64,000 nt of DNA from the NCBI GenBank assembly GCA_907165065.1, contig OU015534.1:9803686-9867685 (forward strand), given 5' to 3'. Made by a program: the position numbers and the translations under genes. Under the pieces are notes generated by a model that did no database searches, was not told the DNA's origin, and saw only the letters and a list, made by a program, of their open reading frames with translations. This document shows, one piece after another, positions 54,561 through 64,000 of this stretch (position 1 is the first letter of the stretch; every line of letters begins with the position of its first letter). Source of the stretch: Caprimulgus europaeus. Taxonomy: Eukaryota > Chordata > Aves > Caprimulgiformes > Caprimulgidae.

Positions 54561-57199
54561 GGAGAAAGAAAAATAACCTGAATTAAAACACAGAGCCCCA
54601 CAACATTTTTCGAAGAGGGACTGGCCTCTGTGCTCTGAGCCATAACACCTCCAAAGACATTTTAGGCTCAGGAATGTTGCTTTAAGTAAACGTTAATTTT
54701 GGCTAAAACCAACATATTTCTTAGGGGGGAAAAATGCTAATTTTTGGAGGATATCAGCATAAATCCTGAAATTCCAAGACCTGCTTTGTGCAAGATCTGT
54801 TGTACAGGCTACTGCTCACATGGGTCCCTGGGAGAGAACTGAGTTGGGTTTGGCTCTACTCGGGTTTGACTAAATGCTGCCAAGGTGATCTGCCCTTCTG
54901 TGCCTCAGTTTCCCTCACCTGTAAAATGGACTTGTAGGGGTTTGACTCATCACAGCTGGGTGATGCTGAAGGCTTAAATGAGAGAGACAGTAAGATTTCC
55001 AGTGTACTGCAGCAGAAATGCACAGCTCCTTGTCTCTGCAGGTCCCAAGACATGGCCAGAATGACGAAAGGAGAAGCTGAGTGGCAAATTATTTGCCAAA
55101 ATTTTGGACTTTGCCCCTGCAACAAGGCTGCTGCCATTACAGTGACTTGCTATTTCTCATTCCCCCAGGCCAGACCCAGGAATATGCAACCAAGTAGGTG
55201 CCACAAGAGCACATGCCTTCCTAATCGCTGCCTTTGGCTAAAGAAGATGCATTGGAGCACAAGGGAGCTTTGAGATAAGCAAATGACCGATTCCCTGGCC
55301 TCATCAGCAAGCCCAAAACAATTAAATAATAAAACTTCCTTAAATTTCTTATAAATGTGGGAATGTGCAATGGTAAAGTGTTATTTGCTCCTCAGGAGGA
55401 AGCCAACAGCAAGACCCTTGTCTGGAAGGCACAGCAGCTGTGCCTTTATCTTGGCGTCTGGTCTGTCACATCCTATCCCCCAACACACTGCAGGATACGA
55501 GTGGATCCTTGAGACATCTCTCTCCTTGGAAAATCAGCCCCTGGTCTCTGAAGTACCTGTAGAGGAGGACCAGAAGGAACATCATGAGCAACCTGCCACA
55601 GCCCCAGGCATGAGAAGGGAGTGGACAGCAATAGCAGAGAGATGTCCCAGACCTTGAATTTTCCAAGGGCAGCAGCAGGCCCAGCTTCTCCAGGAATTCT
55701 GATCTCCTGATAAAGCCTTCTGCTCTAAACAGCTGGGGGGTTTTTGCTGGGCTTTTGTTAAAAGAGAAGCAGCAAGCAGGCAGCAAAGATCGCAAGCTCT
55801 CTGTGTCTTCCCAGATAGATAACATAGAAGCAAGTAATGGGGAACTCAAAGTTCACTTTCATTTTAATTTCTTCAGAAGCCATTCCTTTGTCCCTGAAAC
55901 AGGATTAGATTGTTTTTACACGGCCTTATTTTATGGGCAGGTCCATGCCGTGCCACTTCCTTGCCAGGTGTGGTGGGAGAGTCCCTGCCCCATGAAGTTC
56001 ATAAGCAAAAACCAGCAGGGTTGGGAATGGGATTGTCCTACGTCACAGGTGGGGATTTGGCCATGGAAGGGGATTCAGCCATGGAAAGGTATTTGGGAGA
56101 GGGCCAGAAATCTTGTACAGCTCAACCCAGCTCCTTTCAGGATAAATTACATTGTTCTAGATCCAGGGGAAAGAGGAGGGATGACGGAGGGCAATCCTGC
56201 TCTGGTGGCTATGTATTCCCATGCACGTTCCTGAGCATGGGTCCCTTGTGAGTGCCTGTGTGGGGACCCAGTGCCCCGGTGGGGTCCCTGCAGGGGTGAC
56301 CACCAGACCCAGAGTCCAGGAGCTTAAGCTGTGGGGCTGGGCTTGCGGACACGCTGTGAAACCGTGAGAAGAGTAATGATGAAATCACTGGCTCACAATT
56401 TTAAAATTTCCTTCAGGAGTAGCTGAAGTTGCACAGCCATGAAGTGACACAGCTTTTATTCTTCCTGTGGGGTGAGTTTTTCAGCCATCCAAGCCCGGTG
56501 TGGGCTGGGAAGCTGCTTAATTTATGACCTATGATCTTGGCATATGCCTTCTCCATCCCCATCCTGCAGCATCCGCCCAGCTGATGTGAAGGACCTGCCA
56601 GCTTTGCTGTTTGTAGCGAGTCTTCATGTGTTTCTATCTCTTTTGGTGTAGAAGGGATTTTGGAAACAGCCCTGAAGGCTCAGTGAAATGAAAGCTGCAT
56701 TTGCTGTGTTTAACAGTCTCTCCATTAAACAAGGTGTGGAAGGTGGGAGGCAGTACTTGGCATGGAGTCTGGTTTATTAAACAGATGTTTTTAAGCCACA
56801 AATGTGTTTTGTTGGGTTGTTAATGGCATTTGCTGAAAAGAAAAGAGCAGAGAAGTGAGTGGGAGCTGTGCTGGGCAGCTCCCGCATCCCCTGGGGTCCT
56901 GTGGGTGGGAAGGGATGTCAGAGCTGGGACATCACTGGACCCCCTGGTTCTCCCACTGCAGGGAAAGGGACTTCAGGGACACCCAGGTCCTGTTCAGCCA
57001 CATTCCCCAAGCACCACAGCCACACTGAGGGAGAGATTTACCCATCTGGGCATCATTTCTTCCTCCTGGGCTGATGCAAATGTTCTGTGGTTGAGTCTTC
57101 TTCCACGCCCTCAGGATTCAAGTCACCGTGCCCCAAATTCCCCACTAACCTCTGTCAGAGAAAGAAAGAGACACCTCCTTCCACCCCTTCCCGCAGCAG

Positions 57200-57328
57200 G
57201 ATTTGAATAACCAGGTGTGAGCATCAGCCTCCCTTGTTAATGTGTTTGATAATTGACCAAGCACTCATTCCTGCGGGAAGGCGGCGTGTCCTACCAGGAG
57301 GCTGCTCCTCAGCACCCTGCCTGCCGCC
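57200..57328 (+). promoter_or_regulatory. PDZK1IP1: PDZK1IP1 proximal promoter/5' UTR
   Basis: The 130 bases before the start codon hold GTTAAT (57236-57241, an HNF1 half-site) followed by TGTTTGATAATTG (FOXA-like, AT-rich), then GC-rich sequence leading into CCGCC-ATG. There is no TATA box and no CpG island. Confidence 0.4.
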
Positions 57329-57401
57329 ATGCCTGCCTGCCGCCTCCTCCTCCTCCTCCTGGGACTGCTCCTGCACCTGGATCCTGCCTGCTGCCAGCAA
57401 G
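57329..57401 (+). CDS. PDZK1IP1: PDZK1IP1 coding exon 1 (residues 1-24)
   Basis: It encodes [20 protein letters not shown] and CCQQ, a signal-like hydrophobic leader that ends in CQQ as in human. The ATG context is GCCGCCATGC. Donor AAG|GTAAGT. Confidence 0.93.
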
Positions 57402-60400
57402 GTAAGTGCCTGACCTCCTGGGGAAACTGAGGCAAGGGGGAGGCAGGAAGGTGTGCTGAGCCCTGGGCACGACGGGGCTGCTGTGCGGGGTAGCTTTGGG
57501 GACAAGGGACAACTGTGAAAGAGTCTCTTGGAAAGAGAAAAAATACCTCAGCTCCTGCCCAAGCTTCAGCTCCAGCTACTCATCAGCAGGTGATTAGAGC
57601 GCTGGGTTGGGTGGTCTTGCCAGACCTGGGACATGGAGACTTTCTACCTGTTTTGCTGAAGGCTGAAACTGCCGTTGGAGGTTTATTTCTCCTGCTTACA
57701 CAGAGATAAAGCAGCTCTGATTTACCTCCGGCAGGACTGGGCACTGAGTTGAGTAATCTGTTTTCTTAAGGCTTTTTTTTTTCTTTCTTTCTTCTCACTC
57801 ATCCCTCGGCAAGTGTTGCGCTGGGTCGCTCCCCGAGCTCACAGGTTTTCCTGTTAATCTGTGGTTTTGATCATTGCTGAGGTGAGGGAGCAAATGTTTC
57901 CTCTGCAAATTGCCCTCCTGTTCCCTTCCCGAAGACTTAATAAAGAAACTTCCTATGGCTAGGGCATTATTTTTAGGAAATTCGTGGAAGGACTTGTCTA
58001 ATGCTAGAAATAACGAGGAGTAATTAAAACTCATCTGATGCTGCCAAAGTCCTGGAAAATTCCCTCCCCTTTCGCCTTCTGATGCTGCAGCCCTGATCGC
58101 TCTTCCTGTATTTGTTTACCAACTTGCTGAGGATTTAACAGTGTGGGGTCTTCACCGTCAGCAGGATTGAAAGTTTTACTGTTGCCTGGAAAGAGGCAAA
58201 AAAAAAAGCCTTTAATGAGGAGTCAGAGCCTGGTACAGCTCCCTTGGAGAGGGGAAAAGGCAGGAGCCAACCAATGCTTTCCAAGGACTCAGGGAAGATC
58301 TATTAAAAAGCAGATCTGGGTCTTTGAACCAGCTGTTGAGTATGGAAAAGGAGTTACAGAACCTGCGAGGGCTTATATCAGCACCTGCACTTCCCTTGCT
58401 CTCATTTGTAGCTGCAGACACATGTCTGTTGGGGATGCAGACCCCCCATTGCTTACTTTGGTTAGAAAATCTTGTCTGGGAGGGGAAAACCCATTATTGC
58501 CGTGGGGAGGTGGCAGAGCCTGAGGGACTGATTGCCCTGGGAGGGACATCCCTGGTAAAGCATTTTTCCAGGAACACAGTCCCATTTGCACAGGTGAGAC
58601 TCATCCTTTCGGCCATCCCTCCTGGAAGGGCAGAAGATGTGCTCTGCTGAGGCTCCAGCCAGTCAGTGCTCCCCAGGGCTGCCATCCACATACTCACTCC
58701 CTGAGAAGATGCCATCAAGCTCTTGCCTCCGCCTGATCCCCATTGATCCTTTCTTATGCCCACACAAGTTCCCTGCACCCACAGGAGTATTTCAGCCCCA
58801 TGTGGAGGCATTTGCTGTCCCTGCCATCCTCACCTTCCCTTTCAGCCAGGCTCTACATGGTCTCTCAAAGCCAGAACTGCTTGATTTTGGTTTGGTAGTT
58901 TTCCTTTTAGCTTTGTATGCTCTGAAATCTGGTGGAAACAGCTGTCTGAGTGAGGTTTCACTTGCACAAATGTACAGTGCCTCTTGAGCATGGCTGCTTC
59001 GAAGAGGTTTCCTACTACTTATCTTCTTGCCTCCTTTGCTTGAAGATCACGAGATGCAAATTTAGCAATTTCAGTCACCGCTGATTTCATTCCCTAGTTG
59101 ACCTTGAACTCCCTTAACCCCAGTAGAAACCACAGTGGGGGCTGGACCTGACCATCCCCTCCCCAGCAGGAAAAATAAATGACAACTAATAAATAAAAGT
59201 GGCTGAGATAACTGCCAAGGGCAGAGCGAGGGCGGAAGCAGAGCAGGCCAAAGCTCAGCCTGGAGGCAATAGGTGTGTTCAGGGCTGCACCCACGGGGTG
59301 GGGGGCAGCGGAGGCAGGAGCATCCATCCCTGCCCATCACATAGGGCAGGAGGGGTCCAAGTCCTGCCCTTCCCCAGTGTCACTGCTCCCCCTGTACCCC
59401 CACCATCAGCCTGCCAATGCCATGGGATTTCAGCCAAAACAGGCTGATACAAGAGGGAATTTCCGCCTGAATTCCTCCCACTTGAGTTATGGCCCGGGGA
59501 CCTTGTGGTAAACACGGCAAGTGTCTCTGTGGGGAGGTGAGGGGCTGAAGGCTGTTGTTTGGGGCTGCTCTCCCGGCTGCTTGCCCAGGGGTGCCACTGC
59601 TTTCCAGACTGGCATAGGCAGGGAGTCAGCCAGCCAGAGTGATTCCACTTCCAAGAGGAAGAAAGAGCTTTGCTTTATTTTATTATTTTTTTTCTTTAAT
59701 TAAATAAAAGCCTCTTGCAGTAAGGACTCAAAGAGCTGAGAGTCCTACCAAAGGAGAGTCCCCCTCCCCAACAGCAGCGGAAGGAGATGAGGGCTGTCAG
59801 CAGTGGAGACGGTGTGGAGCTGGCTGTGGGTGAGGAGTTTGCCCACGTGGAGCAGTGCACAGCCCACCCTCACTGCTGCTGGGAAAGACCATTTGCTCTT
59901 TAGAGCAGAGATTTGTCTCCTGTGAGATAGGTGGAGTGTTCAGCTAGTGTAAAGCTCCCGAGTTGGATTGAAGTACCAATGCACCCGTCCCAGGGCAGCG
60001 CTGCTTTGTGGTTGGGTCCCAGTGGTCTGAGGCTGATGCTGGGTCTGGTGGGGAGCATCCTCCACCTGACCCATCTGCCCGCACCGAGGGACCTCATCTA
60101 TGTGCAAGGGTTGGTGTTTCAATCAGCAGAAAGAGGAAAAGCCATGCCTGAATAAGGTAGTAATTAAATCCCAAAGGGATGTGTCTGCATGGACAGGTCT
60201 TTTGGTGCTGATGCTAATGCTGATATTCAGGACCACACTTAAGGATGGGTTTGAATACATTCGAGTGTTCTGTTGCCCAAAAGCCAGCGGGAGGCGAGGA
60301 CCAGCCATCCCAGCCGGGACTGGGACAAGGTTTCCTCTCTTCACTGGCCTGCCCTTGAGTTCCTCCCACCTCCAGGAATACATCTCGCAGCCTTCCTTCT

Positions 60401-62223
60401 CCTGGCCACATCACTACTTGGGTTCAGGTAAACAAAAATGAATCTGTGAAGCCATCCCACCCTGGGGGAGCCAGGGGTGCCATGGTTGGCTCCCAGCCCC
60501 CTGCCGCTGCCTCCCCCCCTACTGCCTGGCCCCCCACCAGCCCTGCCTGGCCTTTGCACTGGAGGCTGTCGCTCTGAAATCTTCAGCCTTCAATTTCCTG
60601 TCATAAATCAGTTTGCAGCCCTGGAAACTTGTTGAACAGTAGATTCCACAGAAATACATACCTGCAGGCATTTGCTGTAAGATTTAATACCATCACTGTC
60701 CTGGGGTCCTTATTTTACCAGCCAGTATTTGGAAAATAACTTGGGAACGATATCTGTGGCATCTGGGGATGGAGAATAAACAGTTTGGTGAAATCCTTCT
60801 GCCTTCTTTCCCCTGCCACTCTGGGTAAATATTCTCCTTCCCTCCCTTCTTCTGTGCTTGTGCCATATCCTCCAGTCCTTCGTTCCCTGTCCCAGAGTCA
60901 TCTGTGCCCCTACTGCAATGCATATCTGTATGTATATATGGGGCCCCAAAGTTGCAAGGCACTGCACTCCACACGCAAACACCAGTGAAACTGCTATTAT
61001 TTCCACTTTATTTCATTGCAATCACCCACATAATCCTGCCTGGGTTAACAGCAATGTGCTCTGCTCGGCTTTGCAGGACCAAGGTCTCAGCTGGACGTTG
61101 CTGAAGCTGGATGGGAGAAACTCAGCCAAGGGGAGAAAGCTTGAAGATGTATTTCTAACACGTGTCCTTTTTTTTTCCTGCAGCCCGGGGCAGCCTCCAG
61201 CCATGGTCACAGGGTGTCATTGCAGTGGCTGTGTTTCTAGTCCTGGTGGCCATCGCTTTTGTGGTCAATAGGTTCTGGTGTAAGGAGAAAGTGTAAGTGG
61301 GGGAGCCCCAGGAGTTGTTTTGGGTTGTGCTTAGCTGCCTCTGCATGGGTCGTTTCAGCCGCTTCTGTCCTCGTGCCAGGGCTGGGAACAGTGTGATCAC
61401 TGCCAGGCAGGGAGAGCAAAGACTCTGTCCTGGTCTCCCTGTCCTCTTCTCACTGTCCTGGTCTCTGCTCCCTGTTACTCATTGCCAGGGTGAGCGTGTA
61501 CCATCCGTCCCTGCTGCTCCCTGCGCAGGGACACCTGCAAACAGAGCACTCGGATGTTGCTGCAAGAAAAACAGGAGAGCGGCAGCATCGTGGTGGGTTT
61601 ACATGGGCACGCATCTCAGGTGGCCAGTCTGAGCCTGCTTTCCTATGGATTTGGAGGTGCAGTTCCCAGATACCTTATATCCGTGGGAAAACAACCCCAA
61701 AATAGCTGCATTTGCAAAGCAGACTGGGTCCAGTCAGCAGAAGGCACTGAGAGGAGCTGGGAGAAGAAGGAGGTAGCTGAGCTGTAACAATGCTCTCCAC
61801 CTGGAGCCCACGGCACAGGCAAACGAGGTGGCTTTATTCATCAGCAAAAGGCTGTGTGGGACTGGCTACCTCTTTCCTGCTGCTGGCCAAGCAAAGTCGC
61901 AGGCTGCTGCTCCTGCTCAGCTGACCCAGGCTAACCAGCTAAGTTGCAGTAATTTGGTCTTGAATCTGAGCCCAAAGTCCACAGGGGATGAAGATCGACA
62001 GTGCCCTATAGCCTGGTTCCCAGTTCCTCTGCACTGGCATGGGCCCTTTGGGCTTTGCACCTGAAGGTGCTGGAGTCTCCTTGTATCTGCACATCCCTGC
62101 AGCCTCTCCAGGCTCAGAAGAGGGGGACGTGGGGTGCACCTTGATGCTCATCAGGTCAGCTTCTGCTCCAGCTGCATTTAAAGAGGGCCCTTTGGGATGC
62201 ATGCAGGGACAATGTATAATGCA

Positions 62224-62274
<51 letters not shown>

Positions 62275-64000
62275 ATGGTCTAATTTGCAACTGCAGTCTT
62301 TGTTTCCCAAAGAGAAACCTTTGTCCTCAAACTGGAGAAGCCCCCAGCCCATGGGGTGGGAGGCAGGGATGGTGTTTCTCACCTCTGCCCGTGCCCGACT
62401 GCTTTCTCCCAGCCCAGAGGCAGAGGATGCTGAGGACGGCTTGAGCAGGGATGGCAGCTTGTTTTAATTAATCTGGCCTCTCTTCAGAAGAGCTGTCAGC
62501 CAGGCTCAGCAGCATGGCGTGCTGCCAGCTCCGCGCTGTCACTGTGACAGCAGCTATCAGCTCCAGCCGCTGCCTGTTTACGCCAGTCTGCTTCTCCATA
62601 AAGCCTCCCAAATGGCCCCTGGGTGAGTGCTAGAGGAGGCAGGGATGTGCACACAGGGTGGACCTGCACCCACCCACCAACGCTAAAACCTCCCAGGGCC
62701 GTTCAGCTCGTGGGCTTGCTCCAAAGCTGAGCTTTTAGGCTTCAGTTGAGGTCGAACACCTGGTCCCTGCCCTGCAGCTCCTCTGTGAGTGATCCAGACT
62801 CACATTCGAGAGGAAGCACTCGGTGTTGGACACACGGATGTGCACACGTGCACCCTCCTGTGCCAGGGCTGCAGCGCCAGCAGAGCCTCGGCATTTCTCT
62901 CGGAGTCAGTTGGGATTGTAGGGGACTATTTTGCAAGAGATGACACAGAAGAAGACAGGAAAAACCAGTTAGCAGGAGAAAACAATGCCTTGTATTGACA
63001 AATGACGCTTGCTGACTGCCAGCCTGGCACTGAGAGTAGCAGCTCCAGAGCCAGGGCTTGGCAACCAGTGTCCAGGCATGGCCCCTGCAAACCTGCCCTG
63101 AGGGTGTTTGGGGGACATCACTCGCCCATGTTCTGCTGGGAAGGGGGCTGAGCTGGGTGTCTGAGGCCAGGATCACATGTCCAGGTCCCTTATTGTCTCC
63201 ATGGTGTCAGAGCAGTCCCTTCCTCAGCACTGTCACCATCACGAGCTGCTCCCTGGCACAGCCCCTCTGTTGCTTTCACTCAGGTCCTCTCTCCTCCCCC
63301 TCCAGGGAAAACGTGGAGACAGTGGTGAGCGTTGAGGACAAGCCAGAGGCTGTCACATCCAACGGCCATGAAGGGAGATATGTAACCGCTGCAGCTGACT
63401 TCAGGTGAAGGACTTGCTCAAACCTCCTACCCGCAGCTCCCAGGCTCTGCTCCATCCCCCTGGGAACAGCTCAGACATGCAGAGCCACAGTCTCTCCCAC
63501 TCAGGGTCTCACATGTCCCATGCACTTGGTTTTGGGGCTTTTATCCTCTCTAGGAGCTAAGGAGAAGGTGATGAGGGAGTATCCCCTCCTCTCCTGTCTC
63601 CTTCCTGCAGCTGAGCCCCATGGTCCATCCATCACCTTGCAACCTGCTACACCACATTTTTCTTATGCTACATCACATCTTTCAAACAGAGGAAACCACC
63701 AAAAGTGGCCATAGGTCATCATGCAGATGTTGACTATCAAAACAGCCCTTGCTAGAACCTAGAGTAATTCCCACCTTGCACTTGGCTCTCCTCCTGGCAG
63801 GGGGACTCCTCCTGCCCTCCTCACCTTGTCCCTCACTCAACGCATGGCCAGCACCAGCAAAGTCAGGGCCCTGGAGGCGGCTGCAGGGAGGTTGGTCTTG
63901 CTGGGGGCAAGCTCACTGCTGTGCTTCTCCCTCCCAACACAGGTCCAAAGAGAGCGAGCATGCCTACGAGAACATCCTGGAGCCCGAGGACAGGGTGATC
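57329..64000 (+). CDS. PDZK1IP1: PDZK1IP1 (MAP17), small membrane protein (partial, right edge)
   Basis: PDZK1IP1/MAP17 is a small apical membrane protein of kidney and other epithelia that binds PDZK1 and modulates transporters such as SGLT2. Coding exons 57329-57401, 61184-61292, 63306-63404 and 63943 to beyond 64000 are in phase throughout, giving 113 residues inside the window (human is 114 in all), so only a few residues, including the PDZ-binding tail, are missing. It has a hydrophobic leader (about 1-22, Leu-rich), one membrane segment (about 35-53, [19 protein letters not shown]) and a charged cytoplasmic tail with EHAYENI. The membrane segment is almost identical to human. It lies downstream of TAL1 on the same strand, as in mammals. 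Confidence 0.93.
57402..61183 (+). other. PDZK1IP1: PDZK1IP1 intron 1
   Basis: 3.8 kb with no recognisable exon or repeat family. AGATAA near 57703 is preceded by CTG at nine bases, one base off the TAL1::GATA composite spacing. Confidence 0.8.
61184..61292 (+). CDS. PDZK1IP1: PDZK1IP1 coding exon 2 (residues 25-60), membrane segment
   Basis: It encodes [20 protein letters not shown], then AFVVNRFWC, the transmembrane helix and its juxtamembrane Trp-Cys. Acceptor TTTTTTCCTGCAG; donor AAAGT|GTAAGT. Confidence 0.96.
61293..63305 (+). other. PDZK1IP1: PDZK1IP1 intron 2
   Basis: 2.0 kb with no gene. It contains a pure TA microsatellite at 62230-62269. Confidence 0.8.
62230..62269. repeat. (TA)n microsatellite
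   Basis: About nineteen to twenty TA units follow a short TG run. Confidence 0.95.
63306..63404 (+). CDS. PDZK1IP1: PDZK1IP1 coding exon 3 (residues 61-93)
   Basis: It encodes [20 protein letters not shown] and [12 protein letters not shown], the cytoplasmic tail, with the GRY..AA.F pattern of human. Acceptor CCCCCTCCAG, donor CAG|GTGAAG. Confidence 0.93.
63943..64000 (+). CDS. PDZK1IP1: PDZK1IP1 coding exon 4 (partial)
   Basis: It encodes [19 protein letters not shown], matching the human SEHENAYEN tail; the exon continues past the window edge. Acceptor CCAACACAG. Confidence 0.92.

Larger units (their letters stand above)
41871..57328. other. TAL1-PDZK1IP1 intergenic region
   Basis: 15.5 kb without a recognisable gene. 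It holds GATA-site clusters (43.0 and 52.9 kb), a 33-C run, two minus-strand CR1 elements, a CpG-rich patch with a CTCF motif, a 325-bp pyrimidine array and a GGAA-type microsatellite (54513-54560). In mammals this interval carries TAL1 downstream enhancers and no coding gene, which fits what is seen. Confidence 0.75.

Overview
The window is vertebrate nuclear DNA, almost certainly from a bird. Genes are split into short exons with GT-AG introns, CpG-rich promoters stand out from an AT-richer background, and three or four CR1 (chicken repeat 1) LINE tails are present. I recognise four genes in the order CMPK1(-) - STIL(+) - TAL1(+) - PDZK1IP1(+), the conserved amniote CMPK1/STIL/TAL1/PDZK1IP1 block (human 1p33, read in the opposite direction). 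All exon junctions below were read by eye from frame, splice consensus and remembered human proteins; no alignment was run.

Layout: 1-4862 is CMPK1 intron 1 (minus strand), with exon 1 at 4863-4937. About 4.2-6.3 kb is a CpG island that serves as a bidirectional CMPK1/STIL promoter, with three inverted CCAAT boxes and NRF1-, ETS- and E2F-like sites. STIL is complete: 16 coding exons from 6109 to 25483, 1319 codons plus stop, in phase at every junction, poly(A) signal at 26183. The STIL-TAL1 gap holds a pyrimidine tract, an unexplained CpG island (28.1-29.5 kb) and the TAL1 5' region, including a GATA pair that looks like TAL1 promoter 1a at about 30.0 kb. TAL1 has three coding exons (32913-39153, 312 aa) and a 2.7 kb 3' UTR with a poly(A) signal at 41851. 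From 41.9 to 57.3 kb there is no gene; this holds candidate TAL1 enhancers, two CR1 copies, a CpG-rich patch with a near-perfect CTCF motif, and a 325-bp pure pyrimidine array. PDZK1IP1 starts at 57329 and runs off the right edge in its fourth coding exon.

Functions: CMPK1 is a pyrimidine nucleoside monophosphate kinase. STIL is the centriole-duplication scaffold that binds PLK4 and CPAP. TAL1 is the bHLH master regulator of blood and endothelium. PDZK1IP1 (MAP17) is a small membrane protein of transporting epithelia. They form no pathway together; their conserved linkage is usually attributed to TAL1 regulatory elements spread over the neighbours.

I found no new gene system. The most interesting material is regulatory or a detail of gene structure: an exact E-box-half/GATA composite site in a TAL1 intron, a GATA/ETS/E-box cluster at 52.9 kb, a CTCF motif at 48.05 kb, tandem CRE-type sites and a 30-bp perfect palindrome just upstream of TAL1 coding exon 1, four Pumilio motifs in the TAL1 3' UTR, apparent absence of the STIL KEN box, a GC-AG intron, and a possible intronic poly(A) site in STIL.
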